64,000 bases of DNA from Paratinospora sagittata (Eukaryota; Streptophyta; Magnoliopsida; Ranunculales; Menispermaceae), in contig CM069604.1 of NCBI GenBank assembly GCA_035771175.1, forward strand, positions 18,787,115 through 18,851,114. Reading direction: 5' to 3'. The notes below the pieces were generated by a model. It ran no database searches, was not told where the DNA came from, and saw nothing but the letters and a program-made list of their open reading frames with translations. Below are positions 55,619 to 64,000 of this stretch, piece after piece. Each line of letters begins with the position of its first letter. Positions within the stretch are counted from its first letter, which is position 1. Made by a program: the position numbers and the translations under genes.

Positions 55619-57809
55619 TAGCCCGTACTTGGACCTTTGCCTTTCCTTTTTCTTCCGGCCTCCTCATCCTTCTTGAATCCACTGGAACTAGGTACATAAT
55701 TCTTGCCTTGGTGCTTGTGGTCTTGAAGAACCACGTGTGCTCTGTCTCACACTGCTGACAGATTCATCAATTACAATGCCCTTCCTAGATTTTTCAATGA
55801 ATTTTTCATGAGCATGCTTGGAAACACCAAATTTAAATGGATCAAGAGGTGGACCAGGTTTGAAACCTTTTGCTTTTCGTTCCGCAAGACCTTGAGCAAA
55901 CTCAGGAAAAAGTGTGTGACCTTCAAATTCTAGCCTGATTGGTCGCTTGCGTTTAGCATCTGCAAAAGTTTATGATGAGGGGTCTGGGGGTGGAGACACT
56001 CTTTGACTAATTCTATGTAATGGCTCTTCATCCGATTCATTTTCATCTTCACCATCTAATATTCCAAGAAGATTGTCAGACTCTGGGGTCCTTGAGGACG
56101 TGTGAAGGCTGGAGCTCGTGGTGCAGGTGTAACTTTGACACCTTTCTTCTTCAACAGATGAAAGAGCATTGTAAAGCGTTTCATGCTAGCTTGAAGAGGT
56201 CTTCAAAGAAGCCTACGACTCTTTTCACTTGTTCTCTTCAAACAAGAGAAGAAGATGTCTCATAAATATTTTCCACTTCATCTTCCGCTTGAAATTCAGC
56301 ATTGGCCTCATAAAAACCTTCAACATGATCCTCTTCATCAACCTCTTCATTCATGTCATCTCCCTGATAGGGTACGATAGCCAAATCATAACCCTCTGAA
56401 TTTTTACATTGCACACCATCAGACTCATTTTTCTACGAGTCATGAGATTCCATTAATACAGGAATATCAAATGGAGATGGCGGTCTGGAGATGGTCTTAT
56501 CAGAGTCCTCACTGACTCTTTATTTGGTGATGTCTTCCATGATTACATCAAAGGTTTCCAACTCATGCAGATGTTCTTCAACAACAACTTGAGCAATCTG
56601 GATCACCTCTTCCACTGGATGTCCTTCAGCATGAACAACTTGTTCTATATGGTCAATTTCTACATCATCAATTGAAACATGCTCTGGAATAACTGTGGGA
56701 ACAACTTCTTCTTGTGCAGCCTATTCTTCATGAGTTGTAGAAGCTTGCGCAGCTTACTTCACTATTGATGAGACATCTTCTTCTCTTGTTTCATCTTTTC
56801 CATTGGATTCACCTTCAAGTGGAACTTCTGACATTGGAAACCATCTTTCCAAAGCAAGGACATAAGTGTATCTCATCAATTTAATAGTGGTTTGACCAAT
56901 GCAGTTGTATCTGCTACTCTTCTTGAAGTTTTCTCCACTGAAATCGATGCCACATCTCTCGAACAGAGTGGTGAGGTACATACCAAGTGGCAGACCTCCT
57001 CCCCTACTAACCACTGTATTCATTACATGCATGAGAATGTGGGCGAGATTCACTTTCTTCTTCTCCAGAATACACCAAATTAAGAATAATTCTAAATCAT
57101 TCACATTACCCCTGTTGTCGGTCTTAGGCTGAATAATGTGGGTAATGATGTTGTGGATGATTCTGGGAATGAGTTCAAAGGACTAGTTGGTAAGCTTTTT
57201 GTCAACATAAGAATGGTCTTTTTTCCTAGAAACAAAATTAAGAGCGGCAAGGTTGTTGTAGCCTGGATACTGAACATTATTTTTGATAAATGAAAGTTTG
57301 TGAGCATTTTCATCATTTGGCAAAGAGAATGCTTCAGACAAGAATCCGGGAGAGATTTTAACAGATTTTCCCTTTACCACTGATTGTTTTGAGAGTTCAG
57401 AGCAGGGTTTATTGACCATGTTCACATAGAATTGTCTAAGGAGGTTAGGGTACCATCTTGAGTATAAAGTAAGTAAATCAATCCGACCTTGGAACTCAAA
57501 CAGAGAGAAAATGTCTATATGAGAGTTGATGAAAAAGTAAAAATCGACATAGCTTCCATCAATCACAGCTCGGTTCATGAGCTTTTCGACATTATCTCTT
57601 TTTCTTCTCATCTGAGAAGAAGAAGGTAGGTGAGGTGGTTCAGACGCAGTTTCGGTAAGAGGTGTGGGTACAGATGGTGTGGGTTCCTCAGCCAGTTCTA
57701 CTTGAGTTGGTTCAGTTCTTGGTCTCACATTCCTATCTGGAGCTGATGATGGCTACACAACTCGCTTTCTAGCAGAAAAGGGGCGAAGCTTTTCGGGTTT
57801 GGGTGCCAT
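55619..57809 (-). pseudogene. Family C second ORF, copy 2
   Basis: ATG at 57809: MAPKPEKLRPFSARKRV, then a TAG. Blocks in order: RAVIDGSYVDFYFFINSHID, LFEFQGRIDLLTLYSRWYPN, VKISPGFLSEAFSLPNDENA, a TAG after KKLTN (57183), NVNDLELFLIWCILEKKKVN, MYLTTLFERCGIDFSGENF, TIKLMRYTYVLALERWFPMS, an acidic region (VEEVIQIAQVVVEEHLHELE; GDDMNEEVDEEDHVEGF), a region deleted relative to copy 3 (about 700 bp), APRAPAFTRPQG and a broken basic tail ending near 55619. It belongs with the family labelled putative plant transposon protein. No catalytic motif is recognised; function unknown. Confidence 0.75.
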
Positions 57810-58491
57810 TGACAAAATAAAATGAAAGAATATGAAGAACTGAGATAACAAGACAAGGACTAATACAATAGAGAATAGAAGATTCAGAGACAAACAGATA
57901 ACAGGATTTACCAAGGATTAAAGATGAAGATTCAGCGGTAAATCTGAGGTGAGTTCAGGTAAATTCTCGTTGAATGGTCCTAGGGCACAAAAGGTGAAAA
58001 GTAACAGCTAAGTTACAAAAGTTTGATTTTATAGTGAGAAAGCGATAATCCCACTCCTGATGCACACTCCAGCACGTGACACTTCCTAGTCACTAAAGGT
58101 TGTTTATGTTATTTTTCATTTGTGACCGAGCAGCGTCCTACTTCTGACTAGCGATCATCATCGACTAGAGCTAATGTACGCGTTAGCGTCCTCACTTGTC
58201 GATATCTCTCTTTAGGACATTTAAACATTGCTATTTGTTAGATTAGACCAAATAGCCTTAATTAACGCATGGTTCAACAATATCATAAGTTATACACCAT
58301 TAACCATTCCATAATAATTTGAACATGAAGAAATTGTTTGAACATTCTAAACATTGCATGACTAAAGACAATTATTTATCACTGATAAAAATATTCTGAT
58401 AATAGCATTTGTGATGAGAGAGACTTTTTATACCTTTGCATAGTTTTTTACTCTTACCTCAAGGTACTGCAAAGTCCTCGATTAGAGCGCT
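57810..58491 (-). promoter_or_regulatory. Spacer with candidate internal promoter for second ORF (copy 2)
   Basis: Between gag and the second ORF there is no pol sequence. A TATA-like CTATAAAAT (58026-58034, minus) lies about 220 bp upstream of the ATG. AGCGTCCT motifs (58132-58139 and 58185-58192, plus reading) lie 100-160 bp upstream of that. The layout repeats that of copy 1. Confidence 0.5.
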
Positions 58492-59640
58492 CTATCTCAA
58501 TTTAAAGCAGCTGAGATAGTTCATTATCTTTGTCCTCCATGCTGACTTCTTTATCGACATTCTATCAAGAGGTCTTTCATTGAACGTTCTGGATGTGCTT
58601 GCTGAGGATTGATGACACAGAGAGTGTATATCATCAGCTAGTTCACTTCCACTCCTAGTTGGTAAATTTGCAAGAATGTCTTCTCTCTCAGATGACGTTT
58701 CTATCCCACTCAAAATATAATCAATTTTTTGAAAACTGATTTCAAATGGATTCGAGAAGTTGTTTATAAAATCTATTTTATATTTCCAATTCTTTGGAAA
58801 ACTATTGAAAAAATATTGTACTAAAGTAGAATGAGATAATGTTTTTCCAAAGTGTTCAAATTCATTTACAAGACATATAAAACGTTGCAGGTTCTCATGA
58901 ACAAACTCACTTTCTAGAACCCGAAACTGAGCAATTGACTCTTCTAATGTTCTAACTTGGTTTCTAGTTTCATCCCTTCTTTCCATGGTTTGCAAGAGAT
59001 CACAGAGCTCTTTTAAATTCATTTCCCATGGTTCAACAGATTCAGCTAACATAGTCAGCTTATCATTCCATCTCTTTGGAAGCTTGTCACAGAAATATAC
59101 TAAAGATATTTTGGCAGGTATTTCCTGATTCAGTTCTTGTATTCCGTCAAGAATGGATTGATATATGTTGCATGTCGTATGGAGAGATTCATCTTCTGAT
59201 ATCTCAAAAGCATCAAATAGTCTATCAGACTCTTTGAACTTTCCATCTCTAGTGTTCATCTTTTCACAATGAAGTGATTTGAGAGTTTCCCAAATTTCGT
59301 TGTCACTCTCAAGATGAACTACCCTTTCTACTTCTTCCTCTGGTAGAGAACAATACAAGGCATAGACAGTCTGAGCATTAAGTTTATTATGTAGTCTTTT
59401 TTTATCTGTCCAAAGCTAAATAAGCTTGTTGGGCATGGTGTAACCATTTACAACTATTTCCCACAGACTGATATCCTTAGATCGTAGAAAGGATTTCATC
59501 CTTATCATCCAATCTTCAAACCAGTCTTTATTGAACAGAGGTGGTCTATCTAAAGGTTGACTACTTTCATGACAGTTCTTCTGGTTATTGCCATTGATAT
59601 CAAAGAAATTATGAAGTTTTTTTGAAGAGCAACACTACTC
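58492..59640 (-). pseudogene. Family C gag of N
   Basis: The best preserved family C gag. The frame opens shortly after the primer site, with LHNFFDINGNN and DRPPLFNKDWFEDW, SKDISLWEIVVNGYTMPNK, one TAG (about 59420), then 289 codons open to 58492: VVHLESDNEIWETLKSLHCE, CNIYQSILDGIQELNQEIPA, KLPKRWNDKLTMLAESVEPW, MNLKELCDLLQTMERRDETR, YFFNSFPKNWKYKIDFINNF, FEISFQKIDYILSGIETSSE. No CCHC knuckle is present; the C-terminus is basic (IKKSAWRTKIMNYLSCF). The start codon is uncertain. Gag should form particles with element RNA. Confidence 0.83.
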
Positions 59641-59649
59641 GGATACCGA
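59638..59649 (-). other. Primer binding site of N (decayed tRNA-iMet)
   Basis: The minus strand reads CGGTATCCGAGT, 9 of 12 matches to TGGTATCAGAGC, next to the LTR end. Confidence 0.65.
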
Positions 59650-59834
59650 TTGTTGGCCCAACTATGTCTAAGAGGGGGGTGAATTGGACACTTAGACAAT
59701 TTAAAATTAATTACAATGTCAAGATTAAAGTGCAGAAAGATAAACAAGTATGCACAGTCGATTTATAGTGGTTCGGCTACTTGCCTATGTCCACTACCTA
59801 ACCTCCTCAGTTAGGATTTTAACCTTATCACTAT

Positions 59835-59975
59835 AGACTTTACGGGTGAAGATCAAACCGTTACACCTTTTCTCAACTTGCGTGTGTGAGAACAACCGTT
59901 ACACTACTCAGCTTCAAGGCATGAGACCAACCTATCTCAACTTACGGGTGTGAGAACTACCGTTTCTTCGTTGAC
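59835..59975 (-). repeat. R/U5 hairpin-unit array, N middle LTR
   Basis: Units such as TTCTCAACTTGCGTGTGTGAG with stem TTCTCA/TGAGAA, and TCTCAACTTACGGGTGTGAG. About four units. Confidence 0.65.
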
Positions 59976-60219
59976 AGAAGAATATCAACTCAATAGTTTA
60001 TGTAACTACTGTTACAACCTTGATACAGTATACAAGATATGACTTGAGTACATATGCATCATATGAACTATCTCTCAAATTACTCTTTCAGCAAGAATGA
60101 TATAAGTTAAAACAGTGTTGAACGATTTGAGTGAAAACAGTTCAAAACTTCAAATAGATTTTCAAATATAGATAAAATGTTAGCTCAGTATGAAAATCTT
60201 TTGAATACGTAGTAAGCGT

Positions 60220-60680
60220 ATTCAAAACATGATGGCGCTACTAAGTAGTAAGCGTCCTGACTTGCTTTGACAATTAAACGACTTAAAACATGATGGCGCT
60301 ACTTTGCAGTAAGCGTCCTATTTTGTTTCAAAACCCAAAACATACGAGGGCGCTACTCAAGAGTAAGCGTCATGACCTATTAAAAGCAGTTTTAAAACAA
60401 TGTTCAATTGCACTTACGGACAGTGAGTGCCCTGAAAGTTATTTAAGTTGATTCTAAAGATAAGGGCGCTCTTACACAAGTAGCGTCCTGATAATTTATT
60501 CAACTTGTAACGTATTAGCGTCCTTAAAGATAGAAATCACTTAAAGATAAAAAGATCTTTCAGCGAGCTGAAACTAAGTCAGCGTTCTGACATTCTCAAA
60601 GGTTGATAAAAGAAAGGTCACTACTAACATATAAGCGTCCTTATTAAATAGTTCAACTCAACCTTGAGCGTCTCAATTAA
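60220..60680 (-). repeat. U3 array of GGGCGCT / AGCGTCCT motifs, N middle LTR
   Basis: About seven pairs, e.g. GAGGGCGCTACTCAAGAGTAAGCGTC and AAGGGCGCTCTTACACAAGTAGCGTCCTGA. Confidence 0.75.
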
Positions 60681-60990
60681 AGCTCGACAAAACATAATGT
60701 TTCTTTTAATCAAATCAAATACTTTAGAAATCATAAGGTACGATTAAAATGTTACGATCAAAACATGCAAATGATAAAAATCTTGCTGAGAGTAAGTTGA
60801 TTGATAAACCTTACAATCTATGTATTGACATACTTGGAACTTCATTTTTCTGTTTAACAGGCTTGTGATCTCAGTTCCTTGATCTTGATTCTTGATAAAT
60901 CTGAAACACTTGACAAGATCATTAGATAGAGCAACTGGAGATATTTGGAATCATCAAAACCTTCATATCATGGGGTTCATTGAGATAACA

Positions 60991-61312
60991 ATCTCCCCCA
61001 TTTTGATGATTTCAAATACTCAAAGATCATGCAAATAGCTATTCATGTAATCGAACATATACCGAATTTAAAACGATATCTGCAGTCATGTTAGTTCTAT
61101 TTGATTTTAGTCATACAATTACATGGTAAGATGCAGACATTGCAGAAAACACACAATGTAAATTATAAACAAGAATGAATACATTAACGTGTATAAAACA
61201 CAATAACTTGGACAGAACTCCCCCTTACATGTAGCTTCCCTCTTGAGCTAATTTAGCCTTAATATCTACAATCTCTTCTCTCCCTTTTGAAAACATCAAA
61301 AAGTGGGTGGGC
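60991..61312 (-). other. Polypurine tract and 3' spacer of second N unit
   Basis: The minus strand reads AAAATGGGGGAGAT directly before the LTR start. No gene seen in the remainder. Confidence 0.7.
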
Positions 61313-64000
61313 TCAGTCCGTACTTGGACCCTTCTCTTTCCTTTTCCTTTCGGCCTCCTCATCCTTCTTTGATCCACTGGAACTAGATGAAGAATTCTTG
61401 GGTTTCCTTGGTGCTTGTGATCTTGAAGAACCACGTGTGCTCTGTCTCACATTGCTGACAGATTTACCAATTACAATACCTTTCCTTGATTTTTTAATGA
61501 ATTTGTCGTGTGCATGCTTGGAAACACCATATTTAAACAAATCAAGAGGTGGACCAGGTTTGAAACCTTTTTCTTTTCGTTCCTCAAGACCTTGAGCAAA
61601 CTCAGGAGACAGTATATGACCTTCAAATTTTGGCCTGATTGGTCGCTTGCGTTTGGAATCAGGTAGAGTTTGTGGTGAGGAATCTGGGGGTGTAAACACT
61701 CTTCGACTGATTCTATGCAATGGTTTTTCATCCGATTCATCTTCTTCTTCACATTCTAATATACCTTGAAGACTGGCAGACTCGTGAGGTCCTTGAGAAC
61801 GTGTGAAGGCTGGAGCTCTTGGTGCAAGTGGAACCTCTACACCTTTCTTCTCCAACAGATGAAAGAGCTTAGCAAAACTTTTCATGCTTGAGGCAATATA
61901 CCAAATAGTAGAATGCATCTTATTGTTCATTGCCTTGAAGAGATCTTCAAAGAAGCTAACTACTTCTTCCATTCGATCTGCAACTGTGATGACAGTGTAA
62001 GACAGATCTATAATTGATGTGGCAAGGAAGGGCATCTTGTTCTCCAAGTTTTGTAATTTCTCAAAAGCACGAGTAACCAAGTCTAGAATCTTGGTTAGTC
62101 TATCATCCTCTATTGGTACTGGCCTTGCAATATCTAAATTCTCCTTCAGACTGGAGATGGCCTACAGCACCGGATCAAGCGTTGTTTTGCTAGTTACTTG
62201 ATCCAAGATAGCATCTAACACTGGTTGCAGAGTTTCAGAAATGGACTTATCTTTAGAGAGTTCAACTATTTTACCTTTCAAGCTTTAAATTTCTTCAAAA
62301 GCTTCTTCAATTATAGCACTGGCAGCATGACTTGGCGTAGCTGGCATTGTGTAATTTTGTGGAATTCGAGTTCTTGCTGGAGGTTGTTGAGGAGCTACCA
62401 ATCTCGATGGAACAGCAACAACAAAGGCATTTATGAATTTCTTTATATGTCGCATGTCCTCCTGAATTGTCTTAATAAAATCATCAAGTGATGATGATGG
62501 AATGGAGCTCGATAAAGGCAAGGACTACATGACTTTTAACTCACTGTCCATTTGTTGAGACAGCTTCTCGAGCAATTCAGTTGCCTTGATCATGTGAGAG
62601 TTAAGTTCTTAGTTCTCATTAATCTCAACTCTTTCCTGAGATTTTAGATATTCTCAGACTTCTGACGATGTCTCATTTTTCAACTGAACTTGGTTCTGTT
62701 CCAAATGAGTCATTAGTTGAGACATGACAAAAATCTGATCTTCTCTTACTTTTCTGAGAAAGTCTTCCTCTCTGAAGAATTCATCTTTTGGTCTGCTTGT
62801 GAATGGATAAGAAGGCTGCTCATGATCGAATGAGCTTTCCTCATAAATATTTTTCACTTCATCTTCTGCTTGAAATTCAACATTGGCCTCATGAAAATCT
62901 TCAACATGATCATCTTCATCAACCTCCTCATTCATGTCATCTCCCTGATAGGGTACGATAGCCAGATCATAGCCCTCTGAATCCTTACTTTGTATACCAT
63001 CAGCCTCATTTTTCTGCGAGTTTTGAGATTCTATTGGTATAGGGATATCAAATGGAGATGGTTTTATCTGAGTCTTCACTGACTCGTTCTTTGGTGATGT
63101 CCTCCAAGATTGCATCAGCTTTTTCTAACTCATGCAAATGTTCTTAAACTATGGCCTGAGCAATCTGGGTCACCTCTTCCATTAGATCTTCTTCAACATG
63201 GACATCTTGCTCTGCATGTTTAATTTCTACATCATCAATTGAAACATGCTCAATATTAACTGTGGGGACAACTTTTTCTGGCACAGCTTCTTCGACTGGA
63301 GCATTTGAAGCTTGAGCAGCTTCTTTCTCTATTACTGATACATTTTCTTCTCTGTCTTCATCTTTTCCACTGGGTTCACCTTCAAGTGGAACTTCTGACA
63401 TTGGAAGCCATTTTTCCAATACAGGAACATAAGTATATCTCATCAATTTCATAGTGGTTTGACCAATGCAGTTGTATCTGCTAGGTTTCTTAAAGCTTTC
63501 TCCACTGAATATGATACCACATCCTTCGAACAGAGTGATGAGGTACATACCTACAGGTAGACCTCCTCCTCTACTAACCACCGTATTCATTACATGCATG
63601 AGAATGTGGGCGAGATTTACTTTCTTCTTTTCCAGAATGCACCAGATTAAGAATTAGTCTAATTCATTTACATTACCCTTGCTGTCGGTTTTAGGTTGAA
63701 TGATGTGGGTAATGACGTTGTGGATTATTCTGGGAATAAGTTCAAAGGACTGATTTGTGAGTTTCTTGTCGACATAAGAATGGTCATTTTTCCTTTAGAC
63801 AAGATTGAGAACAGAAAGGTTGTTATAGCCTGGATACTGAACTTTATTCTTGGTGAATGAAAGTATTTGAGCACTTTCATCATTTGGCAAGTGGAATGTC
63901 TTAGAAAAAAATCTAGGAGAAACCTCAACAGATTTTCCATTCACCACAGATTGTTTTGAGAGTTCAGAGTCGGGTTTATCAACCAGATTCAAATAGAATT
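61313..64000 (-). pseudogene. Family C second ORF, copy 3, runs off right edge
   Basis: The longest copy, its N-terminus beyond the window. Blocks: KPDSELSKQSVVNGKSVEVS and FHLPNDESAQILSFTKNKVQ (near 63990-63850), SYVDKKLTNQSFELIP, MYLITLFEGCGIIFSGESF, TMKLMRYTYVPVLEKWLPMS, an acidic region (IKHAEQDVHVEEDLMEEVTQ), YDLAIVPYQGDDMNEEVDED, DEFFREEDFLRKVREDQIFV, then an open 255-codon C-terminus from 62080: MPFLATSIIDLSYTVITVAD, APRAPAFTRSQG, and a Ser/Arg/Lys-rich tail ending in GPSTD at 61313. The amphipathic middle region with repeated VADRMEEVVSFFEDLFKAMN suggests coiled coil. Several stops separate the blocks. Function unknown. Confidence 0.75.

Larger units (their letters stand above)
59651..60990 (-). 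repeat. N middle LTR (shared by two units)
   Basis: 1340 bp, TGTTATCTC (60990) to GGGCCAACA (59651). The polypurine tract of copy 3's unit lies on its upstream side, the primer site and gag of the next unit downstream. U3 array at 60220-60680, hairpin array at 59835-59975. Compared with the left LTR it lacks the segment around 53935-54410, joining GAATACGTAG to TAAGCG near 60205. Confidence 0.85.
53382..64000 (-). mobile_element. N: family C array with two internal regions sharing one LTR
   Basis: Minus order from the window edge: second ORF copy 3 (64000-61313), polypurine tract, LTR (60990-59651), primer site, gag (59640-58492), spacer, second ORF copy 2 (57809-55619), polypurine tract, LTR (55269-53382). 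No protease, integrase or RT is present between gag and the second ORF. It inserted into M at the site GCCTA (53377-53381); the other end lies beyond the window. Confidence 0.82.

Overview
This window is plant DNA made almost entirely of nested LTR retrotransposons. I found no convincing host gene, tRNA, rRNA, CRISPR array or bacterial feature. Ty3/gypsy elements of three kinds (Athila-like with a tRNA-Asp type primer site; two chromovirus-like families) are mixed with Ty1/copia elements whose LTRs run TGTT...CCAACA and use initiator tRNA-Met. This fits heterochromatin of a flowering plant; I cannot name the species. Every pol gene seen carries stops or frameshifts.

Layout. 1-2931: 5' end of an Athila-like element (A, minus). 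2932-3807 and 8808-9171: an old gypsy element (G0) split by G1 (3793-8802, TSD TAGTG). G1 has an internal deletion and an LTR array of 20/21-bp repeats. 9172-25037: copia-type family C (minus). It has an LTR (9299-15983) holding solo LTR K, which holds solo LTR C2; then a large second ORF split by solo LTR C3 (TSD GTGCC); a spacer split by Athila-like solo LTR S (TSD GTTAG); and a gag gene cut by LTR P. 26563-28561 and 45203-50308: scrambled copia LTR pieces and an old copia element E (plus). Its pol is split by copia element D (28562-45202, TSD CTAGA), which is itself split by gypsy element H (about 29355-37474). 47398-49304: a minus-strand gag block inside E's LTR. 50309-52727: Athila-like element J (LTR, primer site, start of gag). 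52728-53245: gypsy LTR fragment L. 53246-53381: LTR fragment M. 53382-64000: element N, a family C array (LTR, second ORF, gag, LTR, second ORF) running off the right edge.

Family C has gag and a second ORF but no pol in either copy examined. It probably depends on enzymes from a relative such as D or E. The second ORF has a TATA-like box about 220-240 bp upstream and AGCGTCCT motifs that also occur in the LTR, so it may have its own promoter.

The most unusual signal lies in the copia LTRs. Downstream of the TATA box, so probably in the 5' leader RNA, are tandem units of about 27-36 bp. Each can fold into a short hairpin whose two arms change together from unit to unit while the loop keeps an ACGGG-like core. 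Upstream of the TATA box is a second array built from GGGCGCT / AGCGTCCT pairs. The other LTR families carry their own arrays of CG-containing palindromes (GAACGTTC, GAAACGCGTTTC, GGAACGCGTTCC, GCGCCGCGGCGC).
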